From Gentiana macrophylla (taxonomy: Eukaryota; Streptophyta; Magnoliopsida; Gentianales; Gentianaceae), in assembly GCA_026214975.1 (NCBI GenBank), contig CM047806.1, positions 48,439,947 through 48,503,946 on the forward strand: a stretch of DNA of 64,000 nt. Reading direction: 5' to 3'. Numbering within the stretch: the first letter of the stretch is position 1; each line of letters opens with the position of its first letter. A model generated the notes under the pieces. It was not told the origin of the DNA. It saw only the letters and a program-made list of their open reading frames with translations, and did not search any database. Below, piece after piece: positions 40,770 through 54,223 of the stretch. The translations under genes and the position numbers were made by a program.

Positions 40770-42450
40770 TGTTGGTCCCTTGAAAAGGCTTTGGTTAAGT
40801 TAGAGGGGGTGAATAAACTTAACACTTAAAACTTTTAGAGTTAACAAACTCGGCAAGGTCGATGCTTTCTTGATTTGCTTTCGAATCTGGCGACCACCGA
40901 GTAGTTTGATGACAATAGATTTTCTTGAATTTGTTGCGCGGAATATATTCAAGTCAAGTCTTAATACTTGTTGTTTAAAATATGATACTAAGTATTAGAT
41001 ACTCGATTAGTGTAAGTGTGTGATTCGGTTGCTAGTTTTGATCGGTTGATATGATCGATGAAACTAAATCACGAGAATTTAAATGCGAGAAAGTAAGTAG
41101 GCAATTTTATAGTGGTTCAGGTGGTGTAATCTGTCGATCCGCTCTTCTCCGGTGATGTTGGAGGAAATTCACTAGAGATCTTTGAGGTTGCGATTACAAA
41201 AATCCCTAAGTTGTCTCATCCTTCACCAATAACTATGGCTTCACAAATCGAATATTTGAAAGCAGTAGGATTCTTTGCTCCAAAGTATTCCACTGGTCCT
41301 TGAAGGGTAGGTGCCTCTTCACCAGCTCCACCACAAACAAAAGTTCTTGACACCTAAGTGCTTCTCTGTCTTCAGCAGGTTTCTTGTAAAAGAAAGTTTG
41401 AATCAACTGAATGATTCAATTGTCAGCAGCTTGATCAGGATGAAATGATCAGCAGCTTAAGATCTTCAAGTGTGTAAACTTGATGTAACTTGATAACATA
41501 TTACACTTGAAGAGTTTTCTGGATCAGTAGCTTTATGCTCAGTGTGAGTCAGCAGGGTGAATTTCTTGATAAGAACTTAATAGCTCAGATTAGATTGTTG
41601 TTTTTCATCAATTTTCATCACTTGTTTCTGTATCAGGGGTCTTCTATTTATAGGTGGGAATCCTTGTGACTTATGTTTGAAATTCAAACATAGCCGTTTC
41701 AGATTTGTCCCCATCTTGACTTGCATTATGTCCTTGTACATAAATCGACACATCGATCTGCTTTTTGATGAGTTTGCGATCATCCACTCTTTGACATATG
41801 TCCATTGGTTAATCCTCTGAATCCTTCCAACGTTCTTTTAATCTTGTCCATTGATTTGTTGACAATATCAAGGCCTGTAATCCATCCTCATCCTTGTAAT
41901 CTTCCAATGTAACCTTTGATTAAATCAAGATTTACCTTGGTGAGATACTGTGTATATCGATCTATTGATGTTCATGTCGATCATTTATTTTAAGTCGATG
42001 TGTTTATAAAGTACTTGATTGATTGTTTTCATCTAACTTTTATTATGAAGTTAGAGTACACCATTTTGATCATAACTAAGTTTCAATCACCACTTAACAT
42101 GAGGAACTTAGACCTTGTACATAAGGTATATGTAATCGGTTTAGGTCATCACAGACTTCCTACAATTACGATTCCATATCCTTGACTTTAAATACTAAGT
42201 TTGATCCCTTAGCCTTCAATAACTGAGTTTGAACCCTCAGCCTTCACTATTTAATAGGTTCCTAACTAGTCTATCGACCTAGAGCAGTCTGTGATAAAGT
42301 CGGTGACCTCGCTACAATGCTTGTTTGATCAAACCTATACAAAGATCAAACTCTAATAAACTCATACATTTGATCTAGACATCTTTTGCCTTTGCTCTAT
42401 AACAAATTTAGTAGTCGGCACTCATCATTAAACTTAAAATAAGTCCAACA
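40770..42450 (-). repeat. 5' LTR of the level 2 copia element
   Basis: 1681 bp, TGTTGGTCCC to AAGTCCAACA. Aligns with 2111-3783. TATA box on the minus strand at about 41642-41653. The duplication tccat follows (42451-42455). Confidence 0.92.
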
Positions 42451-43743
42451 TCCATATATATGTATTTACTACAAATGTGAACATGCATATCATATATGCA
42501 TGTCACGCATGTGTACATATACAAATATTAATATCTTATATTAATACTAGATAATGTAATTCCATAATTAATTAATTTACAAAATCCATGTGTACCATAT
42601 ACACATCATTTATGCGCCCCATATATATATTAAATATATATTTAACAAATCAACATAATTAATATTTTGTATTATATTTATTCATAATAAATAAATATCA
42701 CCATATTTTATCACTATAACACTTTATAGTCGAGATAAACTTTCCTTATTTGGTTATCACTATAACCGCATTTTAATCCGGCTAGATGTTCTTATGTGTG
42801 TGACAAGATAGACTTCCGAATATTTTGGTCGTAGACACAAAGTGCAATTACGAAAATGCCTTCATACCTAACGATCACGGAATAACGTCTAGTAACACAC
42901 CGTGACCCCCAATCATCGGAAGAGACAAATGCAATGACTACTACCTTTCATGTGAAACAGTTTCCGTGTAAATAGATCCTATCGCTATTACAATATCCAT
43001 ACAATCGTATCTCGAGTGTCAGTACATCAACGATCGTATCTTATAACTCATTTACTCCCACTTTGCAAAGACTCACGAGAGCTAGACACTTCTTATAAGA
43101 AGACCCTTTCGGATATTTATTCCTATTCATAGGATACGCGATTTTTAGACGAGCAACATGAATCCTACGCATTCTTCAGTATCACACCCAATCACTACCG
43201 CATGATCGCCCTGTGGCTAAGAGAAACCTCAATAGTGTCAAAGCATGATAATCCACACCGTGATGTCATGAAGACTCCGGTCTCAGGATAATTACACAAC
43301 CGCCATATAGTGCGACACATAATAAAGTAAGTGAGTCAGTCTAACGTACGCATTCTCTAATACACGTTCACGTACAGTCCAAGTGTCTCTGCAGTTTGAT
43401 AGACGAGATCTATCCCTATCTTCAAAAGATAGAAGGCATCTAATACATGATAGTCTGATCGTACGATTAATGTCCCATTTAATAGCACATACGACTAGAG
43501 ACATTTAAAGTATCAACCCTTTTAAAGTGAGTCGAGATCTCATCAACCGTAATCACTATTATGATTTTTCTTTCACAGTTTGACACTAAGGACGTCGTCA
43601 TATAACAATATCGTAATTGGTTCGTTAAACGAACAAATATATTATAACAGAAAGCCATTTATCATATGTATAAACATAAAGAAATGATCCGACCCCGTCG
43701 GATCCGGTCCAACCCGATTGTGTTTTGGACACTATTTCAACAA
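42451..43743 (-). repeat. 5' LTR of level 1 copia, 5'-terminal half
   Basis: Continues the LTR split at 2110. The outer end reads, on the minus strand, TGTTGAAATAGTGTCC, a canonical TG start. Together with 1479-2110 it gives about 1.9 kb. The rest of the element lies left of the window. Confidence 0.65.
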
Positions 43744-45464
43744 TAAAAGGAGATACATCATCCTCAAAACCTAGGTTATGATGTGAGGGAAGTCCATCTC
43801 TTAATATGGTGGGTGAAACGATCACAAGTTTCCAATGTGAGACACTTTAACACTAGTATATGTATATGAGAGTCTATTGGAGTCAAAAAAGTTAAATCTC
43901 TATTAAAGTTATTACGGTATAAAAAATAAGTGACGATGCTGGATATCGTCTAATATCAATTCCGGGCCGTAATTACCTTTATGACAACTAATTCAAGAAC
44001 AATCTAAGAGAGGGATGGGGTTTGCGTTTATTTTAGACTAAGCCTGTGGTTTTACCCAAGTTGCATACGTATCCAAGGTATGCGACTAGAATCAAGTCTC
44101 TCGTAGCTCCTTAGGGATTGGTTATATAGGGGACGTATCGTCCCTTTTCTTGTTGGACAATTATTAGGATTCTTAATCCCTAAAGATTATCTCGTGCCAT
44201 TCCCTTTGATTTAGGGATTGTTATGGACGTGTTTAAATGACAGGATCAATGCCATAATATCATAAGATTCTTTCCATTTTTATCCTATAATTTAGGAACA
44301 CGTTCAAATATCGGATAAGAAGAGCTCTGACCGACCTGGGTCGAGCATTCTTAGGTCATTTCCGACATGAGCTGCGTTACCCGACCTCTGCGTCACCGAG
44401 CCGTCTTGCAGTGGTGAGCTGAGGAAGGCCGAGTTGACCTCCTACCTAGGGTTCAAGTCCGCATCTTTAGTCTAACTTAGGGCTCATGGCACATGATCTT
44501 AATAGCTCCTCTTTCTTCATTTATGATTTAGTCATCTTGTGGACGACACGTGGCAGGGGCTAGTCCGACCATCGTCAATAAGGCTTCAACTAAAATTGAT
44601 GACCGTAATGATAAAAATAAATAAAAAAAAATGGATATTGTATTACGGAAGGAATCAATTTTAAGTTATTAGTGTATAAAAAAATAAGGCCTCGTTTAAA
44701 ATTGATAATTGTATTATGGAGAGAGCCAATTTTTTTTAGGGGTAATGAAGGAGAATGACACAAATATTTCATCAATTAAGGAAGACATATTTTTTAAACT
44801 TTTGCATAAAGGACAAAACTATTTTTTTTTCTGCCGCATTTCTCCCCAAAAAAAAAAACAAAACACAACACACATTCTCTCTCATCCATCGTTTTTAAAC
44901 ACTCATATCTTTCAATCTACTACTCCAAATTTGAAAATTCTTTCACCAAATTTTTATTTTTTCATGCTCTTTATTTTGATACCACATTCAACATATTCTG
45001 AGATGGTTTCAGAAAATCCGCTGTCGAAATTCACTGTCGGTACTCACCGATTTTCGGGATTCACTGATGAGATTTACTGAGTGAATTGCAACAGTGAATT
45101 TTACGAAAAACGATATAATTATATCGAACCAAGTCTCAAAACGAAGAGTATCAAAAAATAAAAAATTCAGTGCAATTTTCAACACGTTTGGTGATCTGTA
45201 TCAAAAGATGTGAGCGTTTGAAAATCAGGGAGTAATTTTTTTTCTTTTTGGTTTTGTCTTTTAGGCTATAAAAAATATGAAAGTTGTCTTTCTCCTTATA
45301 AAATATGTTTGGCTGTCATGTTATTCAAAAATATTTCAAAAGCTGTCTCTATCTCAAATTCTCCAACCTTTTTTTTAAGCCATTACAAGCAAGTCTGAAA
45401 CAACAATATCTTGAAATGTGTATAAATAGATTTGCTTGATGCAAATAAAGACCCTTGATTCATT
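43744..45464. other. Intergenic DNA without recognisable genes
   Basis: AT-rich with no credible ORF. Two imperfect direct copies of a phrase around ATTGTATTA(C/T)GGA lie near 44637 and 44708. Probably old transposon debris. Confidence 0.4.
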
Positions 45465-45650
45465 TAAAGGAAAGTAATGTAGTACTTTACACGGAACCTT
45501 ATTACCTTTCTTTAACTCCCAACGACTCGTTTCGCAAATTGGACACTTTTCTAAATCGGCATTCTCCTTCCAATACAATACACAATAAATGCGGACGGAC
45601 ACGCGTCAATCTTTTCATAACCTAATCCTAATTTACTCAGTGTTTTTTTG
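45465..45650 (-). pseudogene. CACTA (En/Spm) transposase TNP2 fragment
   Basis: The minus strand encodes LGLGYEKIDACPS, then after a frame change VLYWKENADLEKCPICETSR and VPCKVLHYFPL, the conserved cysteine-rich segment of TNP2-type CACTA transposases. The segment is only about 60 residues and stops abruptly, so it is a decayed fragment. Confidence 0.75.
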
Positions 45651-48165
<2,515 letters not shown>

Positions 48166-49487
48166 ATTTTGCTAAATCTGATTGCAAATCTTGAACAATT
48201 AACAATTGGCGGTCACGATCAGCTCTCACTTGTTGCAGATCACCTCGTAGTGAACCAACTTTACTCGCCAAAGCTTATTTTTGTCGAGCTGCTTCTTCTT
48301 CAGACGCCTAGACATTTAAAAACAGTGTCGTTACAAGAGTTAATCTAGCCTGAGGGCTCAAGAAAAAAACAACTTCACGTTCGGGAGAGGTCTCAACAAC
48401 ACTCTTATTTACCAGTACCGTTCACAGTGATAAGGTTTTCCACTACTGGGCACCCTTTGTCTTTCCACATGCTCAATGGTAGCATTGGCGCGGTAAGAGA
48501 CCGACCGAAGTTGGCTATTATCTTTGCTTTGCAAACTTTTATTATACTCTTGAGAACCTTGACACTTCACATTTTAGAGAATGTATCTAAAATGTAGAAA
48601 TAAAATTACAAAGTGTTCGAGAATGACCATTTAAAGGAGTTAGAAAGTATATTCTCGAGAATAAAGGGGCAGTGTTACCATCTCGATTGCCACTTGCAAC
48701 ATCGCTTTGTGCTCTTTTGAGATCCTCGAGAAAGTGATGCTTGCAATCTCTCAATGACTATTCTTGCCTCATTCTCCCTATTATAAGAATCCAATGCTTC
48801 ACGATCATTACGTTTACCAACCACACATAGATTAACAAATGGGAGGCACACACTAAGTAAAGAATCAATACACTATTTTTGGTAAACTAACCAATTTAAC
48901 ATTCTCGGTTTTTTCAAGCTTTTCTTGCAATTCTTCATAAGTTTTCCTCAACTCCATGATAATGGAGTTCGATTTTGTCATCATTGGCCTTCATCAACAT
49001 CTCTACAATCAAGTGATTTGAATTAGAGTTGTGAGCGACAAAATAGTCATGATTGTCCAAGGAACATATAACAAGCCAACCTACTTTGTGTCATTACATT
49101 TCTTCTCCGCAACTTCAGCGAATTCTTGATTTTCATTCTCCATAAAATAACTTCCTTCGAGTTGTTGGAACCACCTAATGCAATCTTTAAGGCGTTTGAT
49201 ATAATCTATCATTTGATCACATTTCTCTGAAAAAATGTGATTGCATGGCAATGATTACAACCAGAGAAATGAAATTCATTTACTGACCAAACAAAAGTTT
49301 AAAGTCACAATGTTTTGAGATAATAAGAGCAACCTTATAGTAATATTTATTCTTTACTTTCGACCTCTCGTTCAGCACAGCTTCAATATCTCTTTAGTGA
49401 ACTCAATATCACCACCACAATCAGATCCGGCGTTGCTCGAAAGACCATTGGTTATAGGCAGATCTCCACCGCCATTGCAGAATAAGC
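48166..49487 (-). pseudogene. Kinesin-14 (ATK1/ATK5-like) N-terminal fragment
   Basis: Six exon-like blocks in order on the minus strand with introns between: 49334-49487 (IEFTKE, then IEAVLNER), 49088-49226 (KCDQMIDYIKRLKDCIRWFQ), 48893-49010 (IIMELRKTYEELQEKLEKTE), 48680-48815 (EALDSYNRENEARIVIERLQ), 48425-48560 (QEYNKSLQS), 48190-48308 (ALASKVGSLRGDLQQVRADR). This matches the stalk coiled coil of the minus-end-directed spindle kinesins ATK1/ATK5. There is a one-base loss after FTKE, a TAA in the last block, and no motor domain. It runs straight into CDC48 sequence at about 48165. Confidence 0.82.
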
Positions 49488-49497
49488 ACATCAATAT

Positions 49498-49735
49498 AAA
49501 GGAAAGGTCAAGTTATCGCACGAAGAATACGAGTCTTTAAGAAAGAAGGTTGAAAAATCTAAACCTCAAGCTCATTTAAAAGTTGCAATGGTAATGGCTA
49601 AAATCGAATCAATTAAAGCAAGTGAGAGAGAAATATTGAAGAAAGCTGGAAGCACGAGCTCAAAGAAAAGCACGAGCTTTACGAGAAGCTCTCGAATACC
49701 GTGGTGATTTCTCTCCAACACCGAAAGCACTAGTA
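49498..49735 (+). pseudogene. WEB-family (DUF827) coiled-coil gene fragment
   Basis: Plus-strand frame GKVKLSHEEYESLRKKVEKS, followed by LKVAMVMAKIESIKASEREI and, after a frameshift, LKKLEARAQ. This resembles the C-terminal part of WEB1/PMI2-type proteins (K-V-x-L-S-x-E-E-Y-E-x-L and V-A-A-x-x-A-Q-I-E-x-x-K-A-S-E), which act in chloroplast movement. It abuts the kinesin fragment head-to-head within about 10 bases. Short and frameshifted. Confidence 0.6.
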
Positions 49736-50320
49736 AAGCCTGCAAATATTCAAACAACAGAAATTGAACCCAAAAATCAACTGAAGAATAAAACGAACCC
49801 AAAATTACCTAGAAACACCGGTCTTCAGTATAATAGCAGAGCCAATACATACAGATCACTAAAGCTGTAAAAAGAACCAAATTGAGCACAAATTAAAAAC
49901 CCAGAACCAAAATACAAAGAAATAACACAGAGCTAAAAAAACTAACCCACCGCAGAGAACATTTGCAATGCTGAAGAGAGTGGGACGGCGGTGCTACCGT
50001 ATTCGGAAATAGCACCGGCGGGAGAGAGTTTTGAGGATATGAAGAGAGAAGAATGGAAGTAGGCGGGTACACAAATGCAGAGAGAAAAGGACACATAATT
50101 CTTGTTGAACCGGTGGTGCGGTCTTTGGATTTACATTGCAGGTAACACGTTAATACGAGAGAAAGGGCGCGTGTATTTATTAAAAGCGGTGTCGTTTTTC
50201 TTTTCCAGGGAGAAAAAAAAGCGGAAATAGGAATAGCGACGACCAAAACGTCGCTAAAAGCGGACGACAAAAAACGCCGCAAAAAGCCATGTGCACAAAT
50301 AATAAGTATACTACTATATA

Positions 50321-50322
<2 letters not shown>
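49736..50322. other. Region beside the gene-fragment cluster with GCGACG/CGTCGC repeats
   Basis: A 129-residue minus-strand open frame (49893-50282) resembles nothing I know and is probably chance. At 50235-50285 the sequence has GCGACG, CGTCGC and AGCGGACGAC blocks in inverted and direct order, reminiscent of subterminal repeats of CACTA elements. No CACTA terminus was located. Confidence 0.35.

Positions 50323-50366
<44 letters not shown>
50323..50366. repeat. AT microsatellite
   Basis: (AT) dinucleotide run of about 44 bases. Confidence 0.95.
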
Positions 50367-50370
<4 letters not shown>

Positions 50371-50580
50371 TTATTTTTATTTGAAAAAGCAATGATATTA
50401 TATTAAGCCATCTATTCAATGGGCATATAATATAGGACTTTCAGTTTATCTTTTCTACGTAAACAATAATTATATTATTTACATGACTATCAGATTAGGT
50501 AGCGTACAAACGTAGTACTAATATTAAAATAAAAAAATAAAAATAAAAAAGGTGTTGAAAGCATTTTATTTTTCTTACAA

Positions 50581-50838
50581 TACAGATGTCACAAAATGTA
50601 AATTTATTTACTCTTTTTAATTTTGTCTATGTTAATTTTGAAACCAATAAGTATTTATTACATTTATTTCTTTTAACCTTCATTTATTATATAATCGTAA
50701 ACTTTTCAATACTTTACATTAATAATAGTCAAAAATCATTTTAGACTTTTTAATCAAAATTAATGACATATAAATTAATTTATCCAACTTTCTGTGTGAA
50801 AAATCCAAACGAAATTACGTTTTGGACGGACGTGGTAC
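50581..50838. mobile_element. Stowaway-like MITE, copy 1
   Basis: Outer ends TACAGATGTCACAAAATGTAA and GTTTTGGACGGACGTGGTA form imperfect terminal inverted repeats; no ORF. The interior shares CATTTTAGAC and TCAAAATTAAT phrases with copy 2, in the same orientation. Older and more diverged than copies 2-4. Confidence 0.55.
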
Positions 50839-50864
50839 AATTTGCATTAGTAAAGATAGTTTAA

Positions 50865-51133
50865 TACTACCCATGTCCCAAAATATAACTTCATTTAATT
50901 TTTTATTTTGTTTCATAATCTAAATCCATTTAGATAACAAATGAATCATTTATTATATTTTTTTCTTCTTTTATCCTCATTTATTATTTACCCATCCACT
51001 TTTCATTACTTTGTATTAATAACGATCAATGGTCATTTTAGACATTTTCATCAAAATTAATTACACATAACCAATTTAAGCAAAACTTATTTAATGTGTG
51101 AAACGGAGTTTACATTTTCAGACGGAGGTAGTA
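50865..51133. mobile_element. Stowaway-like MITE, copy 2
   Basis: About 269 bp from TACTACCCATGTCCCAAAAT to CAGACGGAGGTAGTA. The ends are inverted repeats of the common plant form TACTCCCTCCGTCCCAAAAT, with TA at both ends. Non-coding. Confidence 0.75.
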
Positions 51134-51406
51134 AATGCATAAGCGACTCTACCTTGTCCTTGAAGTGTGGTGTGGCCAAAAATAAAAATATTATGTACAA
51201 TTAGTATAGATTTTTTATAAACACACATCAACATCCCCAAAGGACAAGAATTGATTATATGCCGTGTTTTAATTTATTGTCATAATTACATATCTGAATT
51301 GATTATTCAAATATGTGTGATACGAAAAAATAACAATTTTCGACTCGTATCAAAATTCCTGCTCGCCATACTGAGTACATCATTCAATTTTTTTTTGGAA
51401 AAAAAT

Positions 51407-51683
51407 TACTGCCTCCGTTCTAAAATATAAGTCAACCTAGGTATTTTCACACAAATCAAGAAATTTGTTGAATGTCATAAATTTGAAGGTTAATGTCTAA
51501 AATGCTCCATGACTATCATTAATGCAGTAGTTGTTAAGTAATAAAAAGTGGTTGGATTGATAATAAATTAAGGATAAAATAGATGAAATAGTAATAAATG
51601 TTGTATTGGTGATATAGAATGATTTATATTGTGAAAAAAATCTAAAAATATAGGATGACGTCTATTTTGAAACGAGGATAGTA
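51407..51683. mobile_element. Stowaway-like MITE, copy 3 (inverted relative to copies 1 and 2)
   Basis: From TACTGCCTCCGTTCTAAAAT to GAAACGAGGATAGTA. The interior GTCTAAAATGCTCCATGACT matches copy 4 directly and copies 1-2 in reverse complement. Confidence 0.75.
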
Positions 51684-52147
51684 AATCATTCATAATGTCT
51701 TCGTTAAAGCAACAACTAACAACAATTGTCATCCGAATTAAGAAACAAAGAATTTAGCTAATGTGTTTGACTAAATTTGTTTACATGGAATAAAATTTGG
51801 TGGAATAGTGTTGCTCCAACGGGAGCATGATCCGGAAGTATTCCTCTATTTTGGTGTAAGAATGTTGCTCCAACGATACACTATTTTGGTGTAAAATTTT
51901 TCTCTCACATCAAATATGATGTTGGGTCGACCCGATATCAAATATCCTTTTAACCTCATCTTTTTTATTTTTCTTTTTTTTTCCCTTTCTTTTTACAAAA
52001 CCAAATATCTTGACAACACATTTTTTTGTTATAATTTTTTTTTATTTGATTTGTTCCTTTTATTAAAAAAATGTGATATTCTTTTTTAGTTTATTATTTG
52101 GTGTAAGATTGTTGGAAATGATAGAAGATATTTGGTGAAATAGTGTA

Positions 52148-52420
52148 TATCTCCTAGGTCAAAATATAAGTCATCCAGGAGCTTTCACATGATTAAGGAA
52201 TTGGTTGAATGTCATTAATTTGAAGGTTAATGTCTAAAATACCCCCTTGACTATCATTAATCACGATAGTTGTTAAGTAATGAAAAGTTGTTGAATTCAT
52301 AATAAATTAGGGGTAAGATAGAAAGAAAGAATAAATGTTGCGTTGGTAATGTAGAATGAACTTATATTATGGGATGAGTAGAAAAGTGTAGGATGAATTT
52401 ATATTTTGAATGGGAGGTAA
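52148..52420. mobile_element. Stowaway-like MITE, copy 4 (same orientation as copy 3)
   Basis: About 273 bp from TATCTCCTAGGTCAAAATAT to TTTTGAATGGGAGGTAA. Strong interior match to copy 3 (TTGAATGTCAT, GAAGGTTAATGTCTAAAAT). Confidence 0.7.
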
Positions 52421-53034
52421 TCTTATTTTGGTAAATTGGTGTAAAAGATGGTGAAATGATTGGAGATGCCCTAAAGACATCAATACAACACGAATTAACC
52501 CTTTCGAATTCCGTCGCAATCATTGCTTTACCATTTACCGCAAAAACCATCAATTGGGATAGACTTTTTACTGCAAAACCTCTCGAAACTTTCAACAAGG
52601 CCGGTGGTATTATCCCTTCTATTGATATTAATAATGTTGGAAACACTACTCCCTCTGAATTTATTTAATCATCATGGTTACAAAATTAAAATTCTTTTTT
52701 ACACGTATTAAGTAGTTATATTTTCAATACATATTTAATATTATTTCGCTTTTCAACATTACTTTTCAAACTTTTTGCGCCATTCAACCAATCAATCTTT
52801 CGTATTTAATACTGCACTACACTTTTCAAGTTTTTTTAGTATTTTATAATGAAAGTTAATATAATTCTTCATTTTCTTAAGTTATATGTTTTTTAAATCG
52901 ACAAATAATAAGAAGCGGGTGGAGTATTTCCCAATCACAAGTGGAAATCTCAGCTGAACCCACAATATCATTTCGTACTCTTTATGTTTTTGTTTTTAAG
53001 CTCTTTTCCTTTCCTAATAGGACCATTTTCTTGA
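52421..53034. other. Intergenic DNA with an unrecognised ORF
   Basis: A plus-strand open frame at 52456-52668 encodes 70 residues with protein-like composition (SNSVAIIALPFTAKTINWDR, then GGIIPSIDINNVGNT). I do not recognise it. It could be an exon of a lost gene; it has no splice sites I trust. Confidence 0.3.
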
Positions 53035-53190
53035 GTAATGGAAAATCACACTAATATTATCACGCTAAAACACCATTTATTATTTATATGGATTCATGTG
53101 GATTTTATTTTAACACTTGTATTCGGCATTCTTTGTGAGTAAGTAGTGTGGTGTTTTAGTGTTTTATTATTAGTGTGATTTTACATTATC
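53035..53190. mobile_element. Small MITE-like inverted-repeat element
   Basis: About 156 bp. Arms of about 38 bases: AAAATCACACTAATATTATC and GCTAAAACACCA on the left are mirrored on the right by GGTGTTTTAGTGTTTTATTA and TTAGTGTGATTTT. No ORF. Different family from the Stowaway-like copies. Confidence 0.65.
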
Positions 53191-54223
53191 ATTTTTAAAT
53201 CAATTTCTTTTGAGGACTAAATCCAAAATTATCCCTTTCAAAACCCAAAAAAAAAAAAAACCTAAAATTATCATTGTAATAAAAATAAAATATGATATAA
53301 TATCATAACACTACACCTTATAAATCCTTGATTACAATGCAACAAAATAATAATTGATCAAAATTCTTTTGAGGAAAACAAACTTTTATTAAGCCAAATC
53401 ATGATAAGCGGTAGAAATTACATCATGAGGTGGGAAAGTTCCCCAAGCTTTGCGATATCTAATGAATCATGATATCCAATCATTTTTCATATAAACAAAT
53501 GTAAAAAAAAAAAAGGTAAGATATAAATATATAAATAAACATACGGTAGAATTTTTTTATAGCAAAAAAAAAATTAAATAAATAAACTTCTATTCCAGTG
53601 AATATATAAATATTCTCTACTAGTACTCAAGTACAAAATTCTTTCATATATATATATAATTGACGTGACAATTTCGTATGGGATCACAGAAGTATTTATC
53701 CGGAAAAAAAACGCATTATAAGCGATATAATTAAAATTTAATCCAATTATATACGTAAGTCTTACGTAGATAAGTATCAGAGAACAAGGCGGAAGACACA
53801 ACAGACTCGGGTAAATAAAACAACTAATAAACAATCAAAAGCAACGCATGCCGCATCTAGTATATCAACAAAAGAATTCATTATAACCATCAAATACAAT
53901 AAATCTATTACAACTCGACACCCACAAACTAAAACCACTAATCTTTCAACATTACAAGATAAGAGTTTATACCCCATTTACAACAGAATATTGAATAACA
54001 ACTTCAACTGCGTCATCTCTGGTCTCTCCTCAGTGGCCTCGAAAACAACATACAAATACACAACCTTCTCGGGGTGGGAAACATTAAAGAAAGGTGTAAG
54101 TACATATGTATTTAGTAAGTACACCCGCATCAGTGTGTTCTTAATGATTATTTATTTTCTGACTCAAACACCGATTGAGCTAAAATTTACCCTTCCAAAA
54201 ACAATTTATAAAGACTAAAACCG
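53191..54223. other. Intergenic DNA, nothing recognised
   Basis: AT-rich, with poly-A stretches near 53250 and 53503. Short ORFs here look random. Confidence 0.4.

Larger units (their letters stand above)
2111..42450 (-). mobile_element. Large Ty1/copia element with extra 3' ORF (Sirevirus-like), level 2
   Basis: Two LTRs of about 1.68 kb (2111-3783 and 40770-42450) both begin TGTTGG and end CCAACA on the plus strand. The whole is bounded by the duplication tccat (2106-2110 and 42451-42455). On the minus strand the order is 5' LTR, primer site, gag with two zinc knuckles, protease, integrase, RT, RNase H, an additional ORF, polypurine tract, 3' LTR. The order integrase before RT is diagnostic of Ty1/copia. 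An extra ORF after RNase H is typical of the Sirevirus lineage. Without the nested elements it is about 13.6 kb, large for copia. Level 3 elements sit inside it at 4967-30026 and 39048-40659. Confidence 0.9.

Noticed and set aside
49893..50282. 129-residue minus-strand ORF as a gene
   Set aside because: No start context, domain or splice support; probably chance or upstream DNA of a captured gene.
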